Positions 25,256 to 34,144 of a DNA stretch of 64,000 nt are shown one piece after another; the stretch's first letter is position 1; each line of letters begins with the position of its first letter. The DNA is from CAVSMC01 sp963728935 (GTDB taxonomy: Bacteria; Pseudomonadota; Gammaproteobacteria; Burkholderiales; Casimicrobiaceae). Position numbers and translations under genes: made by a program. The DNA lies in assembly GCA_963728935.1 (NCBI GenBank), contig CAVSMC010000008.1, positions 62,001 through 126,000 on the forward strand, read 5' to 3'. The notes below the pieces were generated by a model that had not been told where the DNA came from, ran no database searches, and saw nothing but the letters and a program-made list of their open reading frames with translations.

Positions 25256-26584
25256 ATGAGCGGCGTCGCGCTGGGCGGGAGCATCTTCGCCATCATGCTC
25301 GCGCTGATGGTCGTGCGCGTCCCGATCGGCATCGCGATGTTCGCCTGCGGCGCCGGCGGGTACCTGTACCTGACCGGCAATTTCAATGCGCTGCTGAACT
25401 CGCTCAAGAATCTCGCGTACGCTCGGCTTTCGAACTACGATCTCGTCGTCATTCCGCTGTTCCTGCTGATGGGGCAGTTCGCGACGCACGGCGGATTGTC
25501 GAAATCGCTGTTCCGCTTCGTCAGCGCATTTCTCGGCCATCGCAAAGGCGGCATTGCGATGGCCGCGATCGGCGCTTGCGCCGGATTCGGCGCCATCTGC
25601 GGCAGCTCGCTCGCGACCGCCGCGACGATGGGACAAGTCGCGTTGCCCGAGCTGCGCCGCTATGGCTACTCGGGGTCGCTCGCGACCGGTGCGCTTGCCG
25701 CCGGCGGCACGCTGGGCATCATGATCCCGCCGTCGGTCCCGTTGGTGATCTACGCGATCCTCACGCAGGAGTCGATCGGCAAGCTGTTCATGGCAGCGGT
25801 GCTGCCCGGGATCATCGCGATGCTCGGCTACATGCTCGTCGTCAAGCTGATCGTCACGTGGCGGCCGAACGCCGGACCGGCCGGACCGATTGTCGCCTGG
25901 TCGGTGAAGATCAAAAGCCTGCTGGAAGTGCTGCCGGTATTGCTGGTGTTCGTCGTCGTCATCGTCGGCATCTACGGTGGGTGGGCCAACCCCACCGAAG
26001 CCGCGGCGATCGGCGCCGCCGCCTGCGGCGTGCTCGCCGTTGTGACGGGCGGTATGCGGTTGTCTGGCCTCGCCGACAGCACGCTCGGGACGGCCCAGGC
26101 GACCGCGATGATCTTCCTCGTGCTGCTCGGCGCCGATATGCTGAACACGACGCTCGCGCTGTCGCAGATGCCGACCGAGCTCGCGACGTGGGTGAAGAAC
26201 AGCGGCCTCGCACCACTGCTCGTCATGGTGATGATCCTCCTGATCTACATCTTCCTCGGTTGCGTGATGGATTCGCTTGCGATGATCCTGCTCACCATAC
26301 CGATCTTCTATCCGATGGTGATGAGTCTCGACTACTGGGGAATCTCGCAGGAGGACAAGTCGATCTGGTTCGGCATCCTCGCGCTGATGGTGGTCGAGGT
26401 GGGGCTCGTGCACCCGCCGGTCGGCATGAACGTTTACATCATCAACCGTCTGGCGAAGGACGTTCCGCTCACCGAGACGTTCAAGGGGGTCGTTCCCTTC
26501 CTTCTATCCGACGCGGTGCGCATCGCACTGCTGCTCTATTTCCCCGTCGTTGCGCTGTTGCTGGTCCATACGTTCAAGCGGTAG
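25256..26584 (+). CDS. TRAP transporter large permease subunit (DctM family)
   Basis: A 442-residue polytopic membrane protein with about a dozen hydrophobic segments. Conserved pieces include FGAICGSSLATAATMGQVALPELRRYGY, GTLGIMIPPSVPLVIYAI and GCVMDSLAMILLTIPIF with VEVGLVHPPVGMNVYII near the C-terminus, all standard for DctM. ATG at 25256 (MSGVALGG) is chosen; the frame is open upstream through the repeat, but that part has no family similarity. It forms the sodium-coupled channel with the Q subunit and takes ligand from the P protein encoded downstream. Confidence 0.94.
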   Translation: MSGVALGGSIFAIMLALMVVRVPIGIAMFACGAGGYLYLTGNFNALLNSLKNLAYARLSNYDLVVIPLFLLMGQFATHGGLSKSLFRFVSAFLGHRKGGIAMAAIGACAGFGAICGSSLATAATMGQVALPELRRYGYSGSLATGALAAGGTLGIMIPPSVPLVIYAILTQESIGKLFMAAVLPGIIAMLGYMLVVKLIVTWRPNAGPAGPIVAWSVKIKSLLEVLPVLLVFVVVIVGIYGGWANPTEAAAIGAAACGVLAVVTGGMRLSGLADSTLGTAQATAMIFLVLLGADMLNTTLALSQMPTELATWVKNSGLAPLLVMVMILLIYIFLGCVMDSLAMILLTIPIFYPMVMSLDYWGISQEDKSIWFGILALMVVEVGLVHPPVGMNVYIINRLAKDVPLTETFKGVVPFLLSDAVRIALLLYFPVVALLLVHTFKR

Positions 26585-26610
26585 CCCGTTCTTTGAGGAG
26601 GAGAGTCGCC

Positions 26611-27639
26611 ATGATCAAACGCAGGTACGCAATGCTCGTCGCCGCGGTCGCATTCGTCGCGGGCGCCGCCCGCGCGCAGGAAGTGACGTTGAAGATCCAT
26701 CATTTCCTGCCGCCGAAGGGAACGATCCAGGCGCAGGTGTTCGAGCCGTGGTGCGAAAAGCTCGGCAAGGAATCGAACGGCCGCATCAAGTGCCAGATCT
26801 ATCCGGCGATGCAGCTCGGTGGCACGCCGCCGCAGCTGTTCGACCAGGCGCGCGATGGCGTTGCCGACATCATATGGACGCTGCCGACCTACCAGGCGGG
26901 CCGTTTCCCCAAGTCGGAAGTGTTCGAGCTTCCGTTCATGGCGACGAATTCCGAGACCGGCAGCCCGGCGTTCTGGGACTACGTGCATAAGAACGCGATG
27001 GACGAATTCAAAGGCGTCAAGGTGCTCGCGCTGCATGTCCACGACGGGTCGCTGTTGCACTTCGCGAACAAGCGGGTGACCAACCTCGAGGAGATCAAGG
27101 GTCTCAAGGTGCGCGCGCCGACGCGCATCGGCACCAAGTTCCTAACCGCGATCGGTGCCGTTCCGGTGCAAATGCCGGTTCCGCAGGTCACCGAGTCGAT
27201 CGCGAAGGGCGTCATCGACGGCGCGATGATTCCTTGGGAGGTCGTGCCGGCGATGAAGCTGCAGGAGGTGACGAAATACCATCTCGACACGCCGGCGGGA
27301 CTTCCGAAGATGTCGAACTCGATCTTCGTCGTCGCGATGAACCAGGCGAAATACGACAGCCTGCCTGCGGACCTCCGAAAGATCATCGACGCCGACACGG
27401 GCATCGAATGGTCGAAGCAGATCGGCAAGATATTCGACGGCACGACCGCTCCCGGCAAGAAGCTCGCCGCGGCCGCGGGAGGCGTCTTCGATACGCTGTC
27501 ACAGTCGGAGTACGAGCGCTGGCGGAAGGCGTGCGAGCCCGTGGTGAAGGAATGGATAACCGAGGTGGGCGCGAAAGGCGCCAACGGCCAGGCGCTGGTC
27601 GACGACGCCCGCGCGCTGATCAAGAAATACGGCGGCTGA
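26611..27639 (+). CDS. TRAP transporter periplasmic solute-binding protein (DctP family)
   Basis: A 342-residue secreted binding protein. It has a cleavable signal peptide ending AGAARA-QEV (about residue 22). The DctP fold is shown by VRAPTRIGTKFLTAIGAVPVQMPVPQVTESIAKGVIDGAMIPW, where the Arg in PTRIG is the usual carboxylate-binding residue. This indicates an organic-acid ligand, consistent with an aryl carboxylate. GAGGAGGAG precedes the ATG. A 20-base tandem duplication covers the stop codon region. Confidence 0.94.
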   Translation: MIKRRYAMLVAAVAFVAGAARAQEVTLKIHHFLPPKGTIQAQVFEPWCEKLGKESNGRIKCQIYPAMQLGGTPPQLFDQARDGVADIIWTLPTYQAGRFPKSEVFELPFMATNSETGSPAFWDYVHKNAMDEFKGVKVLALHVHDGSLLHFANKRVTNLEEIKGLKVRAPTRIGTKFLTAIGAVPVQMPVPQVTESIAKGVIDGAMIPWEVVPAMKLQEVTKYHLDTPAGLPKMSNSIFVVAMNQAKYDSLPADLRKIIDADTGIEWSKQIGKIFDGTTAPGKKLAAAAGGVFDTLSQSEYERWRKACEPVVKEWITEVGAKGANGQALVDDARALIKKYGG

Positions 27640-27668
27640 CGTTGCGTCACGGCGGCTGACGTTGCGTC
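27630..27668. repeat. 20-base tandem duplication across the dctP-like stop codon
   Basis: CGGCGGCTGACGTTGCGTCA (27630-27649) is followed at once by a second copy differing only at its last base (27650-27668). The first copy contains the TGA of the solute-binding protein, so the second adds nothing to the protein. It is consistent with a replication slippage event. Confidence 0.8.
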
Positions 27669-27731
27669 GACGTCCCGCCACCATCGAGCGCACGGCGGCC
27701 GCAAACATGCCGGCCGCCGGAAGAGGCTCGT

Positions 27732-27920
27732 ATGGCGATGTGGCACGTTCAACTTCTCGGCCGCTTGCGCGCGACGCACGGCAATTCGGTCATCGCGCAG
27801 TTTCCGAGTCGGCCGGTCGCGATGCTGCTCGCGCGCCTTGCGCTGCAGCCGCAGCGGCGGCATGCGCGCGAGGAGTTGATGCTGATCGCTGCGCGGCATG
27901 CGGCGAATGCGCGCGGTTAG
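27732..27920 (+). pseudogene. Truncated N-terminus of a winged-helix/BTAD-type regulator
   Basis: A 62-codon frame beginning MAMWHVQLLGRLRATHGNSVI, then FPSRPVAMLLARLALQPQRRHAREELM. This is the first strand-helix part of the OmpR-like domain that starts AfsR/SARP-type and large BTAD regulators, where R(E)EL is normally followed by a WP...NLR region. Here it stops after ARHAANARG with no trace of the remainder in any frame of the next 150 bases. It sits in the 435-base gap between the TRAP operon and the metallo-beta-lactamase-fold gene, which otherwise holds nothing recognisable. I regard it as a decayed gene remnant; a short expressed peptide cannot be excluded. Confidence 0.55.
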
Positions 27921-28074
27921 GCATCGGCGCGATCGGCCGTCGAGCCCTTCCGCTTCTTCGCGCTTAGCGTTCGCGTTCTCGTCTGCGCCGCGCGGCCGGC
28001 CCTTGGACGCGCGGCGTTAATCGGCTAGCATGGGACGTTCGTTCCGCGTCGATCGAAGTCGTTGACAAGGGCAC

Positions 28075-29028
28075 ATGAGCGACAAGGCATTCGCATCGCA
28101 GGCCGACCTCGAGGAAAAGACGGTCAGCTTCGACAAGCTCTCCGACCACGCGTACGCCTACACGGCGGAGGGCGACCCCAACACCGGCATCGTCGTCGGC
28201 GACGACGCGGTGATGGTGATCGATACGCAGGCGACACCGGTGATGGCGCAGGATGTGATCCGCCGCATCCGCGAGGTGACCGACAAGCCGATCCGCTACG
28301 TCGTGTTGTCGCACTACCACGCGGTGCGCGTGCTGGGCGCATCCGGCTACCAGCCCGAGCAGATCATCGCGAGCCGCGATACGTACGATCTGATCGTCGA
28401 GCGCGGCGAAGCGGACATGAAGAGCGAGATCGAGCGCTTCCCGCGGCTGTTTCGCGCCGTCGAATCGGTGCCTGGCCTCACGTGGCCGACGATCGTATTC
28501 GAGAAACGTTTGACGATGTGGCTCGGCAAGCTGCAAGTCGACATCATGCAAATCGGCCGCGGTCACACCAAGGGCGACACCGTCGTATGGCTCCCGGACG
28601 ACAAGATCCTGTTTTCCGGTGACCTGGTCGAATATGGCGCAACGCCTTATACCGGTGACGCGTACCTGCGCGACTGGCCGGCGACGCTCGACGCGATATC
28701 GTCGCTCGCACCGTCGAAGCTCGTTCCCGGCCGCGGGGCGTCGCTGCAGACGCCGGTGCAGGTCGCGGCGGGACTCGCGGGGACGCGCGCGTTCGTCGAG
28801 GATCTGTATTGCGCGGTCGAGCTCGGCGCGAACGCCGGCAAGGACCTTCGCACCGTGTACAAGGAAACATACGAGGCGCTCAAGCCCAAGTTCGGTCACT
28901 GGGTGATCTTCGACCACTGCCTGCCGTTCGACGTCTCGCGCGCCTACGACGAGGCAACCGCGCATCGCGACCCTCGCGTGTGGACGGCGCAGCGCGACAA
29001 GGAGATGTGGCGGGCGCTCGAAGGCTGA
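28075..29028 (+). CDS. Metallo-beta-lactamase-fold hydrolase with altered metal motif
   Basis: A 317-residue MBL-fold protein. The first metal motif reads HYHAVRVLG (H80, H82), so the Asp and His of the usual HxHxDH are Val84 and Arg85. The other ligands seem present: H164 in GRGHTKGD, D183 in FSGDLV and H281 in IFDHCLP. This suggests one metal site is kept and the other reduced or absent. It overlaps hmgA by one base (TGATG), so a role in homogentisate or tyrosine breakdown is likely from context, perhaps a thioester or lactone hydrolase. The actual substrate is unknown. Confidence 0.85.
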   Translation: MSDKAFASQADLEEKTVSFDKLSDHAYAYTAEGDPNTGIVVGDDAVMVIDTQATPVMAQDVIRRIREVTDKPIRYVVLSHYHAVRVLGASGYQPEQIIASRDTYDLIVERGEADMKSEIERFPRLFRAVESVPGLTWPTIVFEKRLTMWLGKLQVDIMQIGRGHTKGDTVVWLPDDKILFSGDLVEYGATPYTGDAYLRDWPATLDAISSLAPSKLVPGRGASLQTPVQVAAGLAGTRAFVEDLYCAVELGANAGKDLRTVYKETYEALKPKFGHWVIFDHCLPFDVSRAYDEATAHRDPRVWTAQRDKEMWRALEG

Positions 29029-30338
29029 TGGCGGTCATGTCCGACAATCTCGCGTATCAATCCGGCTTCGGCAACGAATTCGCGTCCGAGGCGCTGCCGG
29101 GCGCGCTGCCGGTCGGTCAGAACTCGCCGCAACGCTGTCCTTACGGTCTGTACGCCGAGCAGCTTTCCGGCACCGCGTTCACGGCGCCGCGCGGCGCGAA
29201 CCGGCGCACGTGGCTCTATCGCATTCGGCCCGCCGCGGTCCATCAGCCGTTCCGCATGATCGACAACGGTCGAATCGAAAGCCGTTTCGACAAGGTCGCG
29301 ACGACGCCGAACCAGCTGCGCTGGGATCCGTTGCCGATTCCGCAGGCGCCCACCGATTTCGTCGAAGGCCTCGTCACGATGGCGGGCGTCGGCGATCCGG
29401 CATCGCTCGCCGGCTGCGGTATCCATGTCTATGCGGCGAACCGGTCGATGAGCGGCCGATTCTTCTACGACGGCGACGGCGAGCTGCTGATCGTGCCGCA
29501 GCAGGGTCGAATCGATCTGGCGACGGAAATGGGACGATTGCGCGTCGAGCCGCAACAGATAGCACTCGTTCCGCGCGGCGTGCGGTTTCGCGTCGAGCTG
29601 GCCGACGGACCGTCGCGCGGCTACGTCTGCGAAAACTACGGCGCGCCGTTCCGCTTGCCCGATCTCGGTCCGATCGGATCGAACGGACTTGCGAATCCGC
29701 GCGACTTTCTCGCGCCGGTCGCCTGCTACGAGGACCGTCAGGGCGACTTCGAGCTCGTCGCGAAGTTCATGGGCAACCTGTGGAGCGCGGCGATTGCCCA
29801 TTCGCCGCTCGACGTCGTCGCATGGCACGGCAACTACACGCCGTACGTCTACGATCTGCGCCGCTTCAATACGATCGGGTCGGTGAGCTATGACCACCCT
29901 GATCCGTCGATCTTCCTCGTGCTGCAATCGCAGAGCGACACGCCGGGTGTGGACACGATCGACTTCGTCATCTTCCCGCCGCGCATCCTGTCGATGGAGC
30001 ACACGTTCCGACCGCCGTGGTTCCACCGCAACGTCGCGAGCGAGTTCATGGGCTTGATCCACGGCGCGTACGATTCGAAAGCCGAAGGCTTCGTTCCCGG
30101 CGGCGCGAGCGTGCACAACAGCATGACCGGTCACGGCCCCGACGCAGCGACGTTCGAGCAGGCGAGCCGCATCGACACGTCGAAACCCGCGTACATCCGC
30201 GAAACGATGGCGTTCATGTTCGAAACGCGCGGCGTGATCCGGCCGACGCAGGCGGCGCTCGAATCGGCGCAGCTGCAGTCGGAGTATTACCGCTGCTGGC
30301 AGGATCTCAAGAAGAATTTCGACCCGACGCGCCGTTAG
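29028..30338 (+). CDS. hmgA: Homogentisate 1,2-dioxygenase
   Basis: A 436-residue non-heme iron enzyme cleaving homogentisate to maleylacetoacetate in tyrosine and phenylalanine catabolism. The N-terminus SDNLAYQSGFGNEFASEALPGALPVGQNSPQ and the iron region FRPPWFHRNVASEFMGLIHG (His and Glu ligands) with GGASVHNSMTGHGPD (third His) are unmistakable. Start is the ATG overlapping the previous stop; an ATG three codons further in is possible. The usual partners maiA and fahA are not in the window. Next downstream are two enoyl-CoA hydratases. Confidence 0.97.
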   Translation: MAVMSDNLAYQSGFGNEFASEALPGALPVGQNSPQRCPYGLYAEQLSGTAFTAPRGANRRTWLYRIRPAAVHQPFRMIDNGRIESRFDKVATTPNQLRWDPLPIPQAPTDFVEGLVTMAGVGDPASLAGCGIHVYAANRSMSGRFFYDGDGELLIVPQQGRIDLATEMGRLRVEPQQIALVPRGVRFRVELADGPSRGYVCENYGAPFRLPDLGPIGSNGLANPRDFLAPVACYEDRQGDFELVAKFMGNLWSAAIAHSPLDVVAWHGNYTPYVYDLRRFNTIGSVSYDHPDPSIFLVLQSQSDTPGVDTIDFVIFPPRILSMEHTFRPPWFHRNVASEFMGLIHGAYDSKAEGFVPGGASVHNSMTGHGPDAATFEQASRIDTSKPAYIRETMAFMFETRGVIRPTQAALESAQLQSEYYRCWQDLKKNFDPTRR

Positions 30339-30350
30339 CGCGCAATCATC

Positions 30351-31127
30351 ATGACCTACGAGAACATCGTCGTCGAGCGCCGCGAGCGCGTCGGCCTGGT
30401 TCGACTGAACCGGCCGCAACGGATGAATGCGTTGAGCGACGCGCTTGCCGTGGAGTTGAAGCAGGCGCTCGCCGACTTCGACGCCGACCCCGCCATCGGC
30501 GCGATCGTCATCACCGGCAACGACAAGGCGTTTGCGGCCGGCGCCGACATCGGCGCGATGGCCGAATGGGACTATCAGAAGGTCTACGCCGACAACTACA
30601 TCACCAAGGACTGGGAGTCGGTGCGCACGACGCGCAAGCCGGTGATCGCCGCCGTCGCCGGCTACGCGCTCGGCGGCGGCTGCGAGCTCGCGATGATGTG
30701 CGACCTGATCGTCGCGGCAGAGACGGCGAAGTTCGGGCAGCCGGAAATCACGATCGGCACGATGCCGGGGCTCGGCGGAACGCAGCGGCTGCCGCGCGCC
30801 GTCGGCAAGGCGAAGGCGATGGACTGGTGCCTCACCGGCCGGATGATCGACGCCGCCGAAGCCGAACGCGCGGGGCTCGTATCCCGGGTCGTCACCGCCG
30901 ACAAGCTCGAGGACGAGGCGCTCGCGCTCGCGGCCAAGATCGCGAGCTTCTCGCTGCCGGTCGTGCTGAAGATCAAGGAATCGATCAACCGCGCGTACGA
31001 GTCCTCGCTCGCCGAGGGCTTGCTGTTCGAGCGCCGCGAGTTCCACGCGACGTTCGGCCTCGACGATCAGAAGGAAGGGATGCGCGCGTTCGTCGAGAAA
31101 CGCAAGCCGACCTTCAAGCATCGCTGA
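30351..31127 (+). CDS. Enoyl-CoA hydratase/isomerase family protein
   Basis: A 258-residue crotonase-fold enzyme. Both catalytic Glu residues are present: E in ALGGGCELAMMCD and E in FGQPEITIGTMPGLGGTQRLPR, so it should hydrate enoyl-CoA. It resembles the general short-chain enoyl-CoA hydratases used in fatty-acid and phenylacetate breakdown. It starts 12 bases after hmgA and is followed after 8 bases by a PaaF-like paralogue. The two paralogues differ throughout, so they are not a recent duplication. Confidence 0.9.
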   Translation: MTYENIVVERRERVGLVRLNRPQRMNALSDALAVELKQALADFDADPAIGAIVITGNDKAFAAGADIGAMAEWDYQKVYADNYITKDWESVRTTRKPVIAAVAGYALGGGCELAMMCDLIVAAETAKFGQPEITIGTMPGLGGTQRLPRAVGKAKAMDWCLTGRMIDAAEAERAGLVSRVVTADKLEDEALALAAKIASFSLPVVLKIKESINRAYESSLAEGLLFERREFHATFGLDDQKEGMRAFVEKRKPTFKHR

Positions 31128-31135
31128 TCGAGCGA

Positions 31136-31915
31136 ATGGAGGCTCCGCAGGACCTCGTCGTTGCGCGTCCCGCTGACGGTGTGCTGTCGTTGACGCTCAA
31201 CCGACCCGATGCGCGCAACGCGCTGCGCACGCAAACGCTTTCCGAGATCGCCGCGCAATTCGCCGCCGCGGCGAACGACGACGCGGTACGCGCCGTCGTC
31301 GTCACCGGCGGTCTCGAGTACTTCGCCGCGGGCGCCGACATTCGCGAGATGGCGCCGCTCGGCCCGATCGACGTCCTCACGCACGACCGGCAGCGTCACT
31401 GGCGCGCGATCGCGGCGTTTCCCAAGCCGTGGATCGCCGCGGTCAACGGTTATGCGCTCGGCGGCGGTTGCGAGCTCGCGCTGATGGCCGACATGATCGT
31501 CGCGGGAACCAATGCGCAGTTCGGGCAGCCAGAGATCAATCTGGGACTCATTCCGGGCGCCGGCGGCACGCAACGACTCGCGCGCGTTGCCGGCAAGGCG
31601 CTGACGATGCAGATGCTGCTGACCGGGCAGCCGATCGACGCACGCGCCGCGCTCGCCGCGGGTATCGTCGTCGAGGTCGACGAGCCCGAGAGCGCGCTCG
31701 CGCGCGCCGTCGAGATCGCGACGATCATCGCGTCGAAGCCGCCGCTCGCCGCGCGGCTCGCGAAGGAGGCCGTGCTGCGTGCGTACGAATCGCCGTTGTC
31801 GGAAGCGCTCGCGAGCGAACGGCAGGCGTTTGCGCTGCTCGCGGCGAGCGAAGATCGCAACGAGGGCATCGCCGCGTTCCTCGACAAGCGACCGCCCAAG
31901 TTCAGCGGCCGCTAG
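31136..31915 (+). CDS. paaF: 2,3-dehydroadipyl-CoA hydratase
   Basis: A 259-residue crotonase closely resembling E. coli PaaF by memory: TLNRPDARNAL, FFAAGADIREMA-like YFAAGADIREMAP, NGYALGGGCELALMADMIVAG, FGQPEINLGLIPGAGGTQRL, and a C-terminus ERQAFALLAASEDRNEGIAAFLDKRPPKFSGR. PaaF hydrates 2,3-dehydroadipyl-CoA for PaaH. It is about 14 kb from the other paa genes, in the hmgA operon, so the phenylacetate pathway is split between two loci. The start is ATG at 31136, inside an open frame that continues upstream. Confidence 0.8.
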   Translation: MEAPQDLVVARPADGVLSLTLNRPDARNALRTQTLSEIAAQFAAAANDDAVRAVVVTGGLEYFAAGADIREMAPLGPIDVLTHDRQRHWRAIAAFPKPWIAAVNGYALGGGCELALMADMIVAGTNAQFGQPEINLGLIPGAGGTQRLARVAGKALTMQMLLTGQPIDARAALAAGIVVEVDEPESALARAVEIATIIASKPPLAARLAKEAVLRAYESPLSEALASERQAFALLAASEDRNEGIAAFLDKRPPKFSGR

Positions 31916-31933
31916 CGTTCGACGGAGGCGAAG

Positions 31934-32542
31934 ATGACCGTTCCTCGGATAATGGCGACCGCGCTCGCGATGCTGGCGCTCGTCGGTTGCGCAGCGACGA
32001 CGCTGCGCGATTCGTGGATCGACCCCGACTTTCGAGGCGGCCCGTTCCGCAAGGTCCTCGTCGTTGCCGTGCACCCCAACGCGACCGAGAGCCGCGTGTT
32101 CGAAGATCTCTTTGCGCAGCAGGTCTCGACCACGGGTGCGCAAGCCATTGCGGGCTGGCGGGCGATTCCGCAGGACGCGAAGGTCGAAGAGCAGGTGTGG
32201 AACGCCGCCGTCGAAGCCTCCGGTGCCGATGCGCTGGTGCTCGTCCGTCTGTTGCGAATCGACCGGCGGACGAGCGTCACGACCACCGTCGTGCCGTCGG
32301 GACCGGTTTGGGGCTACGGCTGGGGTTATTACAACGCCTGGGTCGCCGTTCCCGAGGTGCGGCAGTACGACATCGCGACCGTCGAGACGCGCGTATTCGA
32401 CGTGCGCTCGCGCAAGCTCGTCTGGTCGGGGATGACCGAGACGTTCGAGCCGACGAGCGTCACCAAGGAAACGCCGGGCTTCGCGCGCGTAATCCTGGCC
32501 GAGCTCGCGCGGCGGGGGCTCGTTCCCAACGCGCCTGCCTGA
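31934..32542 (+). CDS. DUF4136-like lipoprotein
   Basis: A 202-residue predicted lipoprotein. The signal peptide ends in the lipobox LVGC (Cys about residue 19). The mature part begins AATTLRDSWIDPDFRGGPFRKVLVVAV and later has a glycine/tyrosine-rich PVWGYGWGYYNAW stretch followed by VETRVFDVRSRKLVWSGMTET, the pattern of DUF4136-type and related outer-membrane lipoproteins of unknown role. GGAGGCG precedes the ATG. Convergent with the next gene. Confidence 0.8.
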   Translation: MTVPRIMATALAMLALVGCAATTLRDSWIDPDFRGGPFRKVLVVAVHPNATESRVFEDLFAQQVSTTGAQAIAGWRAIPQDAKVEEQVWNAAVEASGADALVLVRLLRIDRRTSVTTTVVPSGPVWGYGWGYYNAWVAVPEVRQYDIATVETRVFDVRSRKLVWSGMTETFEPTSVTKETPGFARVILAELARRGLVPNAPA

Positions 32543-32551
32543 CCGCGCGAA

Positions 32552-34144
32552 TCACGCGAGATGGAGCGTCAGCGCCGCGGCAACGGCCGCAATGGCTGCC
32601 CATAGCGCGATCGCGATCGACGAGCGCCGCCACCGGGCCGGCAACAAATCGTCGTCGCGAAGGCCGGCGGGGAAGGGCCGCGGCGGAACCGGAATGATCT
32701 TCATCTCGGCGCGGCGCGGTGGCAGGCGGGCATGGTATTCGCGCAGCGTCACGATCGGAGCGTCGCCGAAGGCGCGGCTCGACGGCAACTGCGGAAGGCG
32801 CGCAAACACGAGCGCGTCGATGTCCTCGGCGAGCATCGTCGCGAGCTCGCCGCGCGGTGTCTCGGATTCGTTGGCCAAGCCGACCAGCGCAGCGCCGATC
32901 TCCTCGAACGCGGCAGCCGGCAGCAGCCGTGTCGCATCCTCGGTCGCATAGTCGTACGCGCGTCGCGCGCCGGCCATCGAGCGCTCGCGCGCAAGCAGCA
33001 AGGCAAACGCGAGCGGCGCGAGCGGACGCCATGCGGGGATCCGCGATGCGATGTCGAGCCCGAGCGTGCGCAACGTGTCGACGCTGATGCCGGTGCAGTT
33101 CATCGCCGCGTGATCGTAGTGGAGCTGGTGGCGATAGAACTGGTTGTAGACGCGGTTCATCGCACCTTGCACGAGCTCGGCGGCGCGCGCGTCGCGCAGC
33201 GCCGCCACGAGCAGCGCGCCGGGGCGATACCAGATCTGCCCGGCGTTGAGGTCGGCGAGGTAGTTGTCGAGCGGCACCGGTGCGCCGATGATGCCCTTCT
33301 CGCTTTCGGAGTCGAGCGCGTAGAAGTTGTCGACGAGCCAATCGCCGATCGCGCCGTCGCGCTCGAGCCGGCCGGTCGCGAGCGCGAAGTGGCCGGCGTG
33401 CGCTTCGTCGTCGTCGCCTTGCGCGCCGGTCAGGATCAGCGCCAGCGCGTACCCGCTGCGCAAGCGCACGCGATCGTCGCGCCGCCACAACGTCCATGCA
33501 TCGAAGGGGCTGCGCGCGCCGCCTCGCGGTGCTTCTCGCACGAGCTCGCGCAACGCGCGTTGTGCCGTCATCCCCGGGTCCAAACGACGCGGCGGCGGCG
33601 ATTCGGCGAGCGCGAACTCCTCCGGCCACAACGTGCGGGCGACGAACCGGCCGCCGTCGTTCGCGCCGCGCAATTTCACTCGCCGCTGCGCGAAGAAGCG
33701 AGCCGAAGATGCGTCGAAATATGAGCGATTGAGCGGATGCTTCGGCGCGAGCGCGAGCGGCTTTCGTATGTCGGCGCATGCGAGCTCTTCCGCGTCCGCG
33801 GATAGGCGCGCGTGGCAAACGACCTCAGGCGCTGCGATCCAGACAAGCGGCGGATACGCGAGCGGTGCGCCGCTCTGTCGCTCGCGCGCCCAGCTCCGCA
33901 CGTCCTCTTGCGTTGGAATGCCGCGGGAGAACTGCGCTACGGGCATCCCGCGTGCGGGTGCCGCGACCGTTTCATTCGCAAAATACCATCGTGCCTGCCG
34001 AATCGTCGCTTCGCCCGCTTGCCCGCCGCGGACGACGCGAAACGATGCGTGCGGATAGAGTCCGAGCCAGCCGCTCGCGGTGTCGTCGAGCGACGTCGAG
34101 CGATCGACCGTCACACGGTCAGCCGACCGATATGCGCGGCGCAC
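32552..34144 (-). CDS. Hypothetical C-tail-anchored protein with His/Cys hydrolase-like motifs
   Basis: A frame of up to 530 codons with a GTG start overlapping selD by 26 bases; the true start may lie further in. The central part shows AHAGHFALATG, a WLVDNFYAL segment, then QLHYDHAAMNCTGISVDTLRTLG. A His followed later by an Asn-Cys helix start recalls permuted papain-like folds such as DUF4105/Lnb-type or NlpC/P60-related domains, but the match is not firm. The last about 22 residues are a hydrophobic helix (SIAIALWAAIAAVAAALTL), indicating a C-terminal membrane anchor. No clear signal peptide is seen. Function unknown. Confidence 0.6.
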   Translation of the reverse strand: MRRAYRSADRVTVDRSTSLDDTASGWLGLYPHASFRVVRGGQAGEATIRQARWYFANETVAAPARGMPVAQFSRGIPTQEDVRSWARERQSGAPLAYPPLVWIAAPEVVCHARLSADAEELACADIRKPLALAPKHPLNRSYFDASSARFFAQRRVKLRGANDGGRFVARTLWPEEFALAESPPPRRLDPGMTAQRALRELVREAPRGGARSPFDAWTLWRRDDRVRLRSGYALALILTGAQGDDDEAHAGHFALATGRLERDGAIGDWLVDNFYALDSESEKGIIGAPVPLDNYLADLNAGQIWYRPGALLVAALRDARAAELVQGAMNRVYNQFYRHQLHYDHAAMNCTGISVDTLRTLGLDIASRIPAWRPLAPLAFALLLARERSMAGARRAYDYATEDATRLLPAAAFEEIGAALVGLANESETPRGELATMLAEDIDALVFARLPQLPSSRAFGDAPIVTLREYHARLPPRRAEMKIIPVPPRPFPAGLRDDDLLPARWRRSSIAIALWAAIAAVAAALTLHLA

